From positions 1 to 64,000 of the forward strand of contig JAKSIU010000007.1 in NCBI GenBank assembly GCA_024398615.1: a DNA stretch of 64,000 nt, in the 5' to 3' direction. Positions 35,977 through 45,642 of this stretch are shown one piece after another; within the stretch, counting starts at the first letter, position 1, and the number at the start of each line of letters is the position of its first letter. The position numbers and the translations under genes were made by a program. This DNA is from Bacteroidaceae bacterium (lineage in GTDB: Bacteria; Bacteroidota; Bacteroidia; Bacteroidales; Bacteroidaceae). The notes below the pieces were generated by a model that had not been told where the DNA came from, made no database searches, and saw only the letters and a program-made list of their open reading frames with translations.

Positions 35977-37375
35977 TTCTTGGGAACGGGATGACATCCC
36001 TGATGTTCTGCATTCCGGTAACGAACAGCATGAGGCGCTCGAATCCAAGGCCGAAACCGGCGTGAGGACATGAGCCGAAACGGCGTGTGTCAAGATACCA
36101 CCACATGTCCTTCATAGGAATGCCACGACTCTCGATTTCACCCATAAGCTTGTCGTAGTTCTCCTCGCGGACAGAACCGCCGATGATTTCGCCGATCTGT
36201 GGGAACAGAACATCGGTGCCCTGGACGGTCTCCTCCTGCTGACGGCCCATGCACATGGGCTTCTCAGCATCGATCTTCATATAGAAGGCCTTGATTGACT
36301 TCGGGTAGTTGGTCATGATGACCGGCTTCTTGAAGTACTCTTCAACAAGGTAACGCTCGTGTTCGCTTGCAAGGTCATCGCCCCAGTTGCATGGGAACTC
36401 GAACTTGCGGCCTTTAGCTATGGCTTCCTGCAGGATCTCGATGCCCTTGCTGTACGGCAGACGCACGAATTCAGTATCGGCAACGCTCTTGAGACGCTCT
36501 ATGAGGCCCTTGTCAACCATATTGTTCAGGAATTCAAGGTCATCCTGACAATGTTCAAGTGCCCAGTTTATGCAGAACTTAAGGAAATCCTCTTCCAGAT
36601 CCATAAGTTCCACCATATCCATGAATGCCACCTCGGGCTCAATCATCCAGAACTCGGCCAGATGACGCGGAGTATTCGAGTTCTCTGCACGGAATGTAGG
36701 TCCGAAGGTATAGATGGCACCCAGTGCGGTAGCGCCCAGTTCGCCTTCAAGCTGTCCGGATACAGTCAGGCTTGCAGGTTTCCCGAAGAAATCCTGGTCG
36801 TAATCGACCTGACCGGCCTTTGCAATGCGGTTCAGATCCAATGTGGTGACCTGGAACATCTGTCCTGCACCCTCACAGTCCGATGCTGTAATAAGAGGTG
36901 TATGGAAATAGAAGAAACCGTGATCGTGGAAATACTGATGGATTGCAAAAGCCATGTTGTGACGGATGCGCATGACGGCACCGAACGTATTGGTGCGCAG
37001 ACGCATGTGGGCATGCTGGCGCATGTATTCGAAACTCTGTCCCTTCTTCTGCATGGGATAGTCGTCGGCGCATGTGCCCAGCACCTGGATATCAGTTGCC
37101 TGGATTTCAACGCTCTGTCCGGCTCCGATGCTCTCGACCATGGTACCGGTCACGCTGAGGCATGCTCCGGTGGTAATCTGCTTGATAAGCTCCTCGCTGA
37201 ACTTCTCAAGATCGGCAACAATCTGCACGTTCTTGATGGTCGAACCGTCATTGAGTGCTATGAAACTGACTGCCTTGCTGCCACGACGGGTGCGAACCCA
37301 ACCCTTCACCAGTACCTGCTGACCGTAATCCGTACGTTTCAGAAGGTCAGCTATTCTTGTTCTTTTAATCTCCAT
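35954..37375 (-). CDS. asnS: Asparaginyl-tRNA synthetase
   Basis: This 473-residue class II enzyme charges tRNA-Asn. The N-terminal OB-fold anticodon domain ([23 protein letters not shown], with key residues GWVRTRR) and the class II motifs ([22 protein letters not shown] region and GFGLGFERL near the end) are intact. I place the start at [12 protein letters not shown] (37375). An ATG at 37399 forms an ATGA overlap with the upstream gene stop and would add 8 residues, which would suit coupling. It is the last gene of purB-rluB-asnS. Confidence 0.95.
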   Translation of the reverse strand: MEIKRTRIADLLKRTDYGQQVLVKGWVRTRRGSKAVSFIALNDGSTIKNVQIVADLEKFSEELIKQITTGACLSVTGTMVESIGAGQSVEIQATDIQVLGTCADDYPMQKKGQSFEYMRQHAHMRLRTNTFGAVMRIRHNMAFAIHQYFHDHGFFYFHTPLITASDCEGAGQMFQVTTLDLNRIAKAGQVDYDQDFFGKPASLTVSGQLEGELGATALGAIYTFGPTFRAENSNTPRHLAEFWMIEPEVAFMDMVELMDLEEDFLKFCINWALEHCQDDLEFLNNMVDKGLIERLKSVADTEFVRLPYSKGIEILQEAIAKGRKFEFPCNWGDDLASEHERYLVEEYFKKPVIMTNYPKSIKAFYMKIDAEKPMCMGRQQEETVQGTDVLFPQIGEIIGGSVREENYDKLMGEIESRGIPMKDMWWYLDTRRFGSCPHAGFGLGFERLMLFVTGMQNIRDVIPFPRTPRTAEF

Positions 37376-37395
37376 ATTCGTTGTATTATCTATGT

Positions 37396-38763
37396 TCATT
37401 CGTATGCTCCCATGCGCAGCATGTTGACTTCCTTCTCGGTGAGGAAACGCCAGTCACCGCGACGCAGACGCTTCTTGGTCAGTCCTGCAAACTGAACGCG
37501 GTCCAGTTTCGAAACGTGATAGCCAAGTGCATCGAACATGCGGCGGACAACGCGGTTGCGGCCTGAATGGATTTCAATGCCCACCTGGGTCTTGTCATCG
37601 TTCACGTAGCTCACCTCATCGGCACGTACAATATCGTTCTCCTCTTCGCCTATGCATACGCCGTCAAGCAGTTTCTGCATATCCTGCTCGCTGACATTGC
37701 GGTCCAGACGGACGTGGTATATCTTCTTCTTGAGGAACTTCGGGTGAGTCAGACGGGTAGCCATCTCACCGTCATTGGTAAGAAGCAGCACACCGGTCGT
37801 GTTGCGGTCCAGACGTCCTACCGGATAAACGCGTTCCTTGCAGGCGCCCTTGATGTAATCCATCACGGTCTTGCGCTCCTGAGGATCGTCAACCGTTGTG
37901 ACACAGTCCTTAGGCTTGTTGAGAAGAATGTATATCTTGCGCTCTATGCTGACAAGCTGATCGTGGAAGAGAACGTTGTCACCTCTCTTGACCTTTGTTC
38001 CAAGTTCGGTTACGGTTACTCCGTTCACCTTGACCACTCCGGCCTTGATGAAGTCATCGGCCTCACGGCGTGAGCATACCCCGGCATTTGCAAGATACTT
38101 GTTCAGGCGGATTTCCTCATCGGGGTTATGAATGACATCGGTAAAGGAAATACGCTTGCGGCTGTCCTGCTTGCGGGCCGGTTTACGGGGACCGCCGGGA
38201 CGTGACTGATAACCGCCATCACGCGACTGATAACCACCCTGACGGCCGTAACCTCCCTCACGCTGCTGGTAACCTCCCTCACGACGATAACCGCCTTCAC
38301 GCTGGTAGCCACCTTCACGCTGCTGGTAGCCACCTTCACGGCTGTAATTATCCTGATCCTGGACGCGCTCCCTGTAGAAGCGCGGCTGGCTCTCCTGATT
38401 GTCCTGACTGTAACGCGGTGAACGGCTGTAGCCATTATCACGCTGCTGATAACCGCCCTGGCGCTGGTATCCGTTCTGACGCTGATAGCCACCCTGACGG
38501 CCATAGCTGCCTTCACGGCTGTAACCGCCTTCGCGCTGCCGGTAACCGCCCTCACGCGGCTGGTAACCGCCCTCGCGGTCCTCAACCCTGCGCTGGGGAC
38601 GCTCGACTCTTGAATACTGCGGACGGCTCATTCCATCCTGTCTTACAAAACGCGGACGTCCTTCGCGACGGTTTCCGTTCTGTCCTGATTCACTGCGGCG
38701 TTCACGGCCATAGCCACCGTCTTCGCCATCAAAGAAAAATTCATTACCTCTTTCAGTTTCCAT
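37396..38763 (-). CDS. rluB: RluB/RsuA-type rRNA pseudouridine synthase with long Gly-Tyr-Arg-Gln tail
   Basis: This 455-residue protein ends in a pseudouridine synthase of about 245 residues: an S4 domain ([20 protein letters not shown]) and the catalytic domain with Asp in GRLDRNTTG. Such enzymes convert uridine to pseudouridine in 23S or 16S rRNA. Residues 1-205 are disordered low-complexity sequence with more than 20 GGY units mixed with QRE, RQ and SRE (38186-38590 at DNA level). Gly/Arg-rich tails occur on this protein in Bacteroidota and may bind RNA. It sits between purB and asnS. Confidence 0.92.
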   Translation of the reverse strand: METERGNEFFFDGEDGGYGRERRSESGQNGNRREGRPRFVRQDGMSRPQYSRVERPQRRVEDREGGYQPREGGYRQREGGYSREGSYGRQGGYQRQNGYQRQGGYQQRDNGYSRSPRYSQDNQESQPRFYRERVQDQDNYSREGGYQQREGGYQREGGYRREGGYQQREGGYGRQGGYQSRDGGYQSRPGGPRKPARKQDSRKRISFTDVIHNPDEEIRLNKYLANAGVCSRREADDFIKAGVVKVNGVTVTELGTKVKRGDNVLFHDQLVSIERKIYILLNKPKDCVTTVDDPQERKTVMDYIKGACKERVYPVGRLDRNTTGVLLLTNDGEMATRLTHPKFLKKKIYHVRLDRNVSEQDMQKLLDGVCIGEEENDIVRADEVSYVNDDKTQVGIEIHSGRNRVVRRMFDALGYHVSKLDRVQFAGLTKKRLRRGDWRFLTEKEVNMLRMGAYE

Positions 38764-38825
38764 AATAACATTCCGGCCTCACGGCCTTCTTTTAGTGTTG
38801 ATAGATTTTATATGTCTGAAAAGTT

Positions 38826-40172
38826 TCAGATTCCTGTGTAATTTCCCGGTGCGATTGCCCTGAGTTCGTCCTTTACGGAATCGCTCACATTCAGGGTGTC
38901 AATGAATCCCATTATCGATTCACGTGTTATTGCGCTGTTCGTACGGGTAAGTGCCTTGAGGGCCTCGTAAGGATGCGGATACCCTTCGCGGCGAAGGACG
39001 GTCTGGATGGCCTCGGCCACAACGCTCCAGCAACCGTCCAGATCCTGTGCTATCCTGGCCTCGTTGATGAGCAGCTTGCCCAGTCCCTTCATTGAACTTG
39101 CAATGGCTATCATCTCATGACCGAACGGAACGCCCACGTTGCGGATAACCGTAGAGTCGGTCAGATCGCGCTGCAGACGTGAAATGGGGAGCTTGCGTGA
39201 AAGCTGCTCCAGAATTGCGTTTGCCATGCCCAGATTACCTTCGGCATTCTCAAAGTCAATTGGATTGACCTTATGGGGCATTGCGCTTGAGCCCACCTCA
39301 CCGGCCTTGATCTGCTGCTTGAAGTACTCCATTGAGATGTACTGCCAGAAGTCACGGTTCATGTCAATCTGAATGGTGTTCATGCGCTTCATGGCGTCAA
39401 ACAGGGCAGCCAGGTTGTCATAGTTCGATATCTGGGTGGTGTATTCCTCACGTTCCAGACCCAGCTTTTCAGAAAGGAACCTTTCAGCAAAGCCCTTCCA
39501 GTCAATGTCAGGGAATGCAACATGGTGCGCATTGAAATTTCCGGTTGCCCCACCGAACTTTGCGCTCATGGGAACGGCCTTGAGCTGACGCAGCTGCTGG
39601 CGCAGACGGTATGCGAACACCTCGATCTCCTTGCCCAGACGGGTTGGCGATGCAGGCTGTCCGTGAGTGCGGGCAAGCATGGGAACATCCTTCCAGCGCT
39701 GTGCATATTCCTCCAGCTTTGCAATGAGACTCTCAATAGCCGGATAATATTCGTTTTCAAGTGCCTCCTTGATTGAAAGGGGGACCGATGTATTGTTGAT
39801 GTCCTGCGATGTCAGTCCGAAATGGATGAATTCCTTATAAGGCACCAGTTCGGGAACAAGGTCGAACTTTTCCTTGATGAAGTACTCTACGGCCTTGACA
39901 TCGTGATTGGTCACTTTTTCTATTTCCTTGATGTGAAGGGCATCGGACTCCTGGAAGTCCATCCACACCTTCTGAAGCTGCTCCAGAACGGACGGAGTTA
40001 TTGCCTTGAGCTGTGGCAGTCCCGACTCGCAGAGAGCTGTAAAATACTGGATTTCAACCCTTACACGATATCTGATAAGGGCAAATTCTGAAAAATAAGA
40101 TGCAAGATTCTGAGTCTTGCTGCGGTAGCGGCCGTCAATTGGAGACACCGCCGTAAGTTCATTGAGTGTCAC
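38826..40172 (-). CDS. purB: Adenylosuccinate lyase
   Basis: This 448-residue enzyme of the fumarase/aspartase family acts twice in purine synthesis, cleaving SAICAR and adenylosuccinate with release of fumarate. The start MTLNELTAVSPIDGRY, the TRTHGQPASPT-like segment (ARTHGQPASPTRLGKE) and the signature loop SSAMPHKVNPIDFENAE are present. It is the first gene of its unit, with a promoter element at 40224-40231. Confidence 0.97.
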   Translation of the reverse strand: MTLNELTAVSPIDGRYRSKTQNLASYFSEFALIRYRVRVEIQYFTALCESGLPQLKAITPSVLEQLQKVWMDFQESDALHIKEIEKVTNHDVKAVEYFIKEKFDLVPELVPYKEFIHFGLTSQDINNTSVPLSIKEALENEYYPAIESLIAKLEEYAQRWKDVPMLARTHGQPASPTRLGKEIEVFAYRLRQQLRQLKAVPMSAKFGGATGNFNAHHVAFPDIDWKGFAERFLSEKLGLEREEYTTQISNYDNLAALFDAMKRMNTIQIDMNRDFWQYISMEYFKQQIKAGEVGSSAMPHKVNPIDFENAEGNLGMANAILEQLSRKLPISRLQRDLTDSTVIRNVGVPFGHEMIAIASSMKGLGKLLINEARIAQDLDGCWSVVAEAIQTVLRREGYPHPYEALKALTRTNSAITRESIMGFIDTLNVSDSVKDELRAIAPGNYTGI

Positions 40173-40223
40173 TGGTTAAAGATAGTTTGTATGGTTACGT
40201 GCATGCTTCTCAGCATGACTCCG

Positions 40224-40231
40224 CAAAGATA
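40224..40231 (-). promoter_or_regulatory. -7 promoter element of purB
   Basis: The minus strand reads TATCTTTGC, matching TAnnTTTG. The predicted leader is about 45 nt to the purB ATG. Confidence 0.6.
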
Positions 40232-40283
40232 GTGTTTTTTTCACACTACATCAGTCTGGAGGCACCTTTATTATTTTAAAATG

Positions 40284-40374
40284 GTTCAGGATGGTGGATA
40301 CAGTCGGGCCGGGTAATCGCTCCATGGCCTGCTCCTGCGGCAGTCAGCACAGCCCCTCATCCATCATGCAAAAC
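40284..40374. repeat. Short decayed copy of the hairpin element
   Basis: On the minus strand it reads GCATGATGGATGAGGGGCTG near the start, close to the left arm at 35614, and then GGCCATGGAGCG, equal to the inner right arm at 35758-35769. The middle of the larger element is absent, and the second outer arm is strongly diverged. Confidence 0.55.
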
Positions 40375-40433
40375 ACGTATTCAATATTGCGATCAACAAG
40401 TATATGGTTCCCACTATTTTGGCTATCTTTGCA

Positions 40434-40441
40434 AGCTACAT
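40434..40441 (+). promoter_or_regulatory. -7 promoter element of the MFS gene
   Basis: The plus strand reads TATCTTTGC. The predicted leader is about 55 nt to the ATG at 40503. The decayed hairpin copy ends 60 bp upstream. Confidence 0.6.
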
Positions 40442-40502
40442 TGTTTTTCTTGAAGCCAGAAATGGTTTTCATGGAACTGGAATACAACAAACTGATAAAG
40501 AT

Positions 40503-41873
40503 ATGACTGAAACAATCAAGAAGAAAATCAGCGAAAGCAAGAGCGCACGCTGGACAGCGCTTATCATTGTGTCTTTCACCATGATGTGGGGCTACTTCCT
40601 TACCGATGCCCTCTCACCGCTCATGACCATGCTGGAGCAGGACCCCAACGCGGGCTGGTCCAGTTCTGAATTCGGGCTGTTCAATTCGGCATACAGCTGG
40701 TTCAACGTCTATCTGTTCCTGCTGGTATTCGGCGGCATAGTCCTTGACAAGAAGGGCGTGCGCTTTACCGGTATCGTAACATGCATCCTCATGCTGGCCG
40801 GAGCACTCATCAAGTACTACGCAGTCCAGTACATTGCGCCCGATGCAGGCACCGTATTCGGCATCCGCACCCAGGTGTTCGTAGCCTGTCTGGGTTACGC
40901 CGTCTTTGCCGTCGGTACCGAAAACTGCTGCACCACCATATCCAAGGTCATTGCCAAGTGGTTTGAAGGCAAGGAGCTTGCAATGGCCATGGGCATCCAG
41001 GTGGCAGTATCACGTCTCGGTACAGCATCGGCCCTGATTTTCTGCCCGATGATTGCGAACCGCTTCTCGGTTTCCGCACCTCTGCTGCTGTCAGCAATCC
41101 TTCTGGCAATAGGCCTTATCGCCTACCTGGTATTCTGTGTCATGGACAGGAAGTACGATGCCGAAGTCGCCCTGGAACAACCATCGGACGATGACACCTT
41201 CAAGATCAAGGACCTGAAGCTCATAATCACGAACCGCGGATTCTGGCTCATCGCCCTGCTCTGCCTCATGTTCTACAGTGCCGTGTTCCCGTTCATGAAG
41301 TACGCCACATCGCTCATGGAGAACAAGTACGGAGTCAGTTCCAATCTGGCCGGACTCATTCCCAGCCTCATTCCTTTCGGCAACCTTATCATGACACCGT
41401 TCTTCGGCGGTATCTATGACAGGAAGGGCAAGGGCGCCACAATCATGATCATCGGTTCCATACTGCTCATCCTGGTACATGTGCTGTTCGCACTGCCTCT
41501 GCTTAACTACTGGTGGTTCGCAGCATTCATCATGATAATTCTCGGTGTGGCATTCTCGCTGGTTCCGTCGGCAATGTGGCCAAGTGTTCCCAAGATCATC
41601 CCGCAGAAGCTTCTGGGATCGGCCTACGCCCTGATATTCTGGGTACAGAACATCGGCCTTGGACTTGTCCCGCTGCTCATAGGCAAGATTCTTGACAACT
41701 ACTGCAAGGTGGGCACACGTCTGGTTGACGGCGCTGAAGTCACCCAGTACAACTACACGCTTCCAATGTGCGTTTTCGCACTGTTCGGCATAGCAGCCCT
41801 GCTGCTGGCCATGCGTCTGAAGGCCGTTGACAAGAAGGAAGGTTACGGTCTGGAAGAGCCAAACATCAAGTGA
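40503..41873 (+). CDS. MFS transporter
   Basis: This 456-residue inner-membrane protein has about 12 membrane helices in two halves, with the loop-2 type sequence GGIVLDKKGVRFTG after helix 2 and GGIYDRKGKGAT in the second half, both major-facilitator signatures. A cytoplasmic loop (about 215-235) is acidic. The substrate is not evident. The frame is open upstream, but the ATG at 40503 lies correctly after the promoter. The HAD gene begins 1 nt after its stop, so the two are probably co-transcribed. Confidence 0.85.
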   Translation: MTETIKKKISESKSARWTALIIVSFTMMWGYFLTDALSPLMTMLEQDPNAGWSSSEFGLFNSAYSWFNVYLFLLVFGGIVLDKKGVRFTGIVTCILMLAGALIKYYAVQYIAPDAGTVFGIRTQVFVACLGYAVFAVGTENCCTTISKVIAKWFEGKELAMAMGIQVAVSRLGTASALIFCPMIANRFSVSAPLLLSAILLAIGLIAYLVFCVMDRKYDAEVALEQPSDDDTFKIKDLKLIITNRGFWLIALLCLMFYSAVFPFMKYATSLMENKYGVSSNLAGLIPSLIPFGNLIMTPFFGGIYDRKGKGATIMIIGSILLILVHVLFALPLLNYWWFAAFIMIILGVAFSLVPSAMWPSVPKIIPQKLLGSAYALIFWVQNIGLGLVPLLIGKILDNYCKVGTRLVDGAEVTQYNYTLPMCVFALFGIAALLLAMRLKAVDKKEGYGLEEPNIK

Positions 41874-41874
41874 A

Positions 41875-42645
41875 TTGATCAAGGCCGCATTCTTTGATAT
41901 TGACGGAACGCTGGTGAGTCTCGAGACCCACCGCATTCCACAGTCAGCCCATCGGGCGCTCGAACTGCTCAGGCAGAAGGGCGTCCGGCTGTTCATTTGC
42001 AGCGGGCGGCCGTACTGCGCCATAGACAACCTTGAAGGCGAGAAGTTCGACGGTTTCATAACGGTAAACGGCGGAATCTGTTCCATTGACGGGAAAACCA
42101 TTCTGAAACGCCCCATCCCACAGTCCGATATGGACAGCTGGAACTCCTTTCTCAAAAACAGTTCCACAGACTGCTTCTTCATTACCGAGGACCGCGTCTA
42201 CATGAACCGCAGGTCCAAGGCGGCCGAAAGTTTCATAGACCTGCTGCATTTCATAACCCCGAAGGTAGCCGGCCTGGACGAACTTTCCGGCACGCCCATT
42301 TACCAGATGGTGGGACTGTTCACGGAAGAATACGATAGCGAAATCATTCAGGCGCTCCCGGGATGCCGCATGACCCGCTGGCACCCCACATTCTCAGACA
42401 TCATACCGGCCGACAGCGACAAGAGCCACGGAATGCGTGCCATCCTTGATTACCTTGGGATTGGGGCCGATGAATGCATAGCCTTCGGTGACGGCACCAA
42501 CGACCTGGGCATGCTCCGTTATGCGGGAACCAGCGTGGCTATGGGCGGATGCTGCAGGGAGGTGGCACAGGCATCGGACTACATTACCGGCAGCCCCGAC
42601 GAGGACGGCATACTGAACGCCCTGAAACATTATTCAATCATCTGA
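41875..42645 (+). CDS. Cof-type HAD superfamily phosphatase
   Basis: This 256-residue cytoplasmic hydrolase has motif I FDIDGTLVS, motif II ICSGRP, and motif IV GDGTNDLGML, with a C2-type cap in between. Members dephosphorylate sugar phosphates, flavin or other small phosphoesters; the substrate is unknown. The best start is TTG at 41875, giving (M)IKAAFFDIDGT, because no ATG lies near and upstream codons are inside the MFS gene. The next gene follows after 20 nt. Confidence 0.85.
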   Translation: MIKAAFFDIDGTLVSLETHRIPQSAHRALELLRQKGVRLFICSGRPYCAIDNLEGEKFDGFITVNGGICSIDGKTILKRPIPQSDMDSWNSFLKNSSTDCFFITEDRVYMNRRSKAAESFIDLLHFITPKVAGLDELSGTPIYQMVGLFTEEYDSEIIQALPGCRMTRWHPTFSDIIPADSDKSHGMRAILDYLGIGADECIAFGDGTNDLGMLRYAGTSVAMGGCCREVAQASDYITGSPDEDGILNALKHYSII

Positions 42646-42665
42646 CAACTTATTACAGGAGATAT

Positions 42666-43610
42666 ATGGAGACCACTTTTGAGCGCATGAAACGGGTTGC
42701 AGTCGAAGCCACCCCAAAGGCATTCAAGACCATTCTGTGGATTTTCAGGATAACCGCGACCGTATCGTTCATAATGTTCGTGCTTCGCGTCCTTGGCATA
42801 CTGAACTGGATTTCAGTCGCAGTGAGCCCGGTCTTTCTCATTTTCGGTCTGCCGGGCGAAGCTTCGCTGGCCTACGTGAGCGGTTATTTCATCAACGTTT
42901 ATTCATGTGTGGCGGTAGTATCCACACTGGAGCTTACCGTCCGTGAGATGACCATCCTGGGCACAATGACCCTGGCTGCCCACGCCATGGTACTGGAATG
43001 CGCCGTACAGCACAAGACCGGTACATCCAGCATGTACTGCTTCATACTGCGCACGCTGGCATCACTCGCCCTGGGCATTATCCTCAATCTGATTCTCCCG
43101 GGCAGGCCGCACTACGTGGCCAATCTCACACCTCTGTCTGAAGTGCCGTTCTTCCAGCTGCAGCCCGACATCTGGGGACTGTTCCTTGCCTGGCTGATCA
43201 GCCTTCTCAAGCTGGGAGCCTGGATGGTATGCATAATCTGGGGACTGAACATCATACAGCGCTGGCTCTACGAGTTCGGGATAATGGAGAAGATTTCCAG
43301 ATTCTTCAGACCGCTGCTTGCAGTTTTCGGACTTCCCGCCAGCACATCGTTTCTGTGGATAGTAGCCAATCTGGTAGGACTGTCATACGGTTCGGCCGCC
43401 ATAATGGATGAAATGGAGCGCAACACCATAAGCCAGCGCGACATCGACCTGCTGAACACCCACATAGGAATATCGCACAGCAACCTTGAGGACCTGACCC
43501 TGCTGGCCACCTGCGGAGGCATCTGGTACGTCATTCTCCTGTCCCGATGGGCCATGGTGACAGTCCTGGTATGGGCCAGAAGACTGTACATGCGTCTGGC
43601 CTCACGCTGA
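42666..43610 (+). CDS. Nucleoside-recognition (Gate) domain membrane protein
   Basis: This 314-residue protein has about 8 membrane segments and two Gate-type halves (FGLPGEASLAYVSGYFINVYS and FGLPASTSFLWIVANLVGLSYG), the nucleoside-recognition pattern found in SpmA/SpmB and YjiH-like proteins. It may move a nucleoside-like or other small solute; this is inference. The ATG at 42666 follows the HAD gene by 20 nt and is preceded by AGGAG (42658-42662), a rare clear Shine-Dalgarno sequence in this window. Confidence 0.8.
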   Translation: METTFERMKRVAVEATPKAFKTILWIFRITATVSFIMFVLRVLGILNWISVAVSPVFLIFGLPGEASLAYVSGYFINVYSCVAVVSTLELTVREMTILGTMTLAAHAMVLECAVQHKTGTSSMYCFILRTLASLALGIILNLILPGRPHYVANLTPLSEVPFFQLQPDIWGLFLAWLISLLKLGAWMVCIIWGLNIIQRWLYEFGIMEKISRFFRPLLAVFGLPASTSFLWIVANLVGLSYGSAAIMDEMERNTISQRDIDLLNTHIGISHSNLEDLTLLATCGGIWYVILLSRWAMVTVLVWARRLYMRLASR

Positions 43611-43661
43611 CCCCGGAACAGCAGGATTCGCGGAAATATGCGGATTCTTTTCATGCCCTTC

Positions 43662-43691
43662 TTTGATTTCCAATTGTTTTTCCTAAATTAG
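43662..43691 (+). promoter_or_regulatory. Probable promoter of the POT transporter gene
   Basis: TTTG (43662-43665) and TAAATTAG (43684-43691, one mismatch to TAnnTTTG) are separated by 18 nt, about 34 nt before the ATG. Confidence 0.35.
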
Positions 43692-43725
43692 CGCCTCGGA
43701 AAAATCAATTACAAACCAATAGAAT

Positions 43726-45306
43726 ATGTTTAAAGGACAACCAAAAGGCCTGTTTGCACTGGCACTTGCCAACACAGGCGAACGTTTCGGCTACTACACA
43801 ATGCTGGCCATCTTCACACTTTACATGAGGGCCAAGTTCGGATGGAGCGAGGACCAGGCCGGACACGTTTATGCATTATTCCTTGCCGGAGTTTATTTCA
43901 TGCCGCTTCTTGGCGGTATCCTTGCCGACAGGATAGGTTACGGAAAGTGCGTGACTCTTGGCGCATGCATCATGATTCTGGGATATCTTGGACTTGCAGT
44001 TCCAATGGCAACCCAGGCAATTGACAAGGTTACATTGTTTACCGGTCTCATTTTCATTGCCGTAGGAACCGGCCTGTTCAAGGGAAACCTGCAGGTCCTG
44101 GTGGGCAATCTGTATGACGATCCCAAATATGCGGACAAACGTGACTCGGCATTCAGTCTGTTCTACATGGCAATCAACATTGGCGCCATGTTCGCACCGG
44201 CTATGGCCAAGGCCCTTTACGAGCCCCATATCGCCCAGGCAGGCTTCCACTTCGCACCAATCGACAACGCCACCGCAGCATTCGGCGCCCAGGCACCCGC
44301 ATACCTCCAGTCACTGGCCGAAGGTTACCGTCTGTGCTTCTACGTGGCATGCGCATCGCTGGTACTGTCACTCCTTATCTATTTCTTCTGCCGCCCCTGG
44401 TTCAAGCACGCCGATGTCAACGCCAAGCAGGCAGCAAAGACCGATGCCAACTACGTGGAGCTCACTCCCAAGCAGACCAAGGACCGCATCGTGGCACTGG
44501 TCCTGGTGTTCGCAGTAGTCATCTTCTTCTGGATGGCATTCCATCAGAACGGTTCGGCTCTGACCTTCTTCGCCGACAAGTACACACAGCTTGAAGGCAT
44601 CCAGGGCACCACACGTATCTGGTTCAACATCTGGTCACTGGCATTCATTGCAGTATCAATCTACACGCTGTTCGCCATTTTCCAGAGCGAGACAAAGAAG
44701 GCAAGAATCATTGCAGGCATAGCAACACTCGCCCTCTGGGCCGGAGCCATTGCATTCTACCTGTCAATGCCCCAGTCATTCAACGCAGCCACATCGGACT
44801 TCCAGCAGTTCAACCCGTTCTTCGTGGTTGCCCTGACTCCGGTTTCAGTAGCCGTATTCGGAGCACTCGGCAAGAAGGGCAAGGAGCCATCAGCTCCAAT
44901 GAAAATCGGTCTGGGCATGATGCTGGCAGCTGTAGGCTTTGCCGTAATCACCGTTGCATCGACTGACCTCATCTCACCAAAGGACCTTGGCGATTCAGCC
45001 CAGAGCGTACTGAACCCCCACTGGCTCATAGGCACCTACTTCACCCTGACAGTAGCCGAACTGCTGCTCAGCCCAATGGGTATCAGCTTTGTAAGTAAGG
45101 TGGCTCCTCCCAAGTACAAGGGTCTCATGATGGGCGGATGGTTCGCAGCCACAGCAATAGGCAACTACCTGAGCCGCATCCCATCGGCCCTGTGGAAGAA
45201 GATTCCTCTCATGGCCAACTGGGCAATCCTGATAGCACTGTGCGTCATTGCCGGTCTTATCATGTTCATCTTGAGAAAGAAGCTTGAAGCAGCAACCGAA
45301 AGCTAA
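43726..45306 (+). CDS. POT/PTR family peptide transporter
   Basis: This 526-residue inner-membrane protein of the proton-dependent oligopeptide transporter family has about 14 helices. The helix-1 motif reads NTGERFGYY at 16-24, so the first Glu of the canonical ExxER proton motif is Asn. FYMAINIGAMFAPAMA is the second POT signature. Substrates are probably di- and tripeptides; coupling may differ from E. coli DtpA. A small membrane protein gene follows 36 nt downstream. Confidence 0.9.
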   Translation: MFKGQPKGLFALALANTGERFGYYTMLAIFTLYMRAKFGWSEDQAGHVYALFLAGVYFMPLLGGILADRIGYGKCVTLGACIMILGYLGLAVPMATQAIDKVTLFTGLIFIAVGTGLFKGNLQVLVGNLYDDPKYADKRDSAFSLFYMAINIGAMFAPAMAKALYEPHIAQAGFHFAPIDNATAAFGAQAPAYLQSLAEGYRLCFYVACASLVLSLLIYFFCRPWFKHADVNAKQAAKTDANYVELTPKQTKDRIVALVLVFAVVIFFWMAFHQNGSALTFFADKYTQLEGIQGTTRIWFNIWSLAFIAVSIYTLFAIFQSETKKARIIAGIATLALWAGAIAFYLSMPQSFNAATSDFQQFNPFFVVALTPVSVAVFGALGKKGKEPSAPMKIGLGMMLAAVGFAVITVASTDLISPKDLGDSAQSVLNPHWLIGTYFTLTVAELLLSPMGISFVSKVAPPKYKGLMMGGWFAATAIGNYLSRIPSALWKKIPLMANWAILIALCVIAGLIMFILRKKLEAATES

Positions 45307-45342
45307 ATCATACCGAATGTAAGTTTAAAAATACTGGACATC

Positions 45343-45546
45343 ATGGCAAATTCAAAAAGAAACTGGCCCGCAATCATCTGCATAATCCTGCTGGTGTTCT
45401 GCGTAGTATTTCTGGTAACAAGACTAATTGTCAACCACAACTACATTGACGTAATCCTGGTGCTGGCAATCGTTGCTCTCTCCAAACTGACCGACAGATT
45501 CATCAGAATCAACGACAAGGACGAAGAGCCCGATAAGACGGAATAA
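45343..45546 (+). CDS. Small two-helix membrane protein
   Basis: This 67-residue protein has two hydrophobic segments (about 9-28 and 34-48) and a charged C-terminal tail (RINDKDEEPDKTE). I do not recognise a family. It lies between the POT gene and a strong terminator and so is probably co-transcribed with the transporter. Confidence 0.6.
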   Translation: MANSKRNWPAIICIILLVFCVVFLVTRLIVNHNYIDVILVLAIVALSKLTDRFIRINDKDEEPDKTE

Positions 45547-45551
45547 GGCAC

Positions 45552-45595
45552 AAAAACAACAGGGCGACTCATTTGGAATCGCCCTGTTGTTTTTT
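45552..45595 (+). terminator. Intrinsic terminator after the POT unit
   Basis: A long stem (AACAACAGGGCGA with TCGCCCTGTTGTT) and an 11-nt loop are followed by a run of T on the plus strand. The A-rich 5' side makes it partly bidirectional, so it may also serve the converging Rpn gene. Confidence 0.9.
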
Positions 45596-45642
45596 ATAAC
45601 CGTACCCTAAGCCATTTCAACTACCGCCTGGTAACCTGTAAA

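Larger units (their letters stand above)
40173..40502. other. 330-bp divergent intergenic region
   Basis: No gene is seen. It holds back-to-back promoter elements (40224-40231 for purB, 40434-40441 for the MFS gene) and, between them, a 91-bp decayed copy of the hairpin element. Confidence 0.7.

Noticed and set aside
36359..37495. 378-codon open frame on the plus strand
   Set aside because: It lies fully opposite asnS and the end of rluB, with no family similarity; the real genes explain the sequence.
38815..38830. Palindrome TCTGAAAAGTTTCAGA at the purB end as a terminator
   Set aside because: It is short, A/T-rich, overlaps the stop and has no T run; rluB and asnS follow on the same strand.
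41827..41875. Longer HAD gene overlapping the MFS gene
   Set aside because: The extra codons have no family similarity and also start with TTG; the start after the MFS stop fits better.
41091..42182. 363-codon open frame on the minus strand
   Set aside because: It is antisense to the MFS and HAD genes and has no recognisable domain or promoter.
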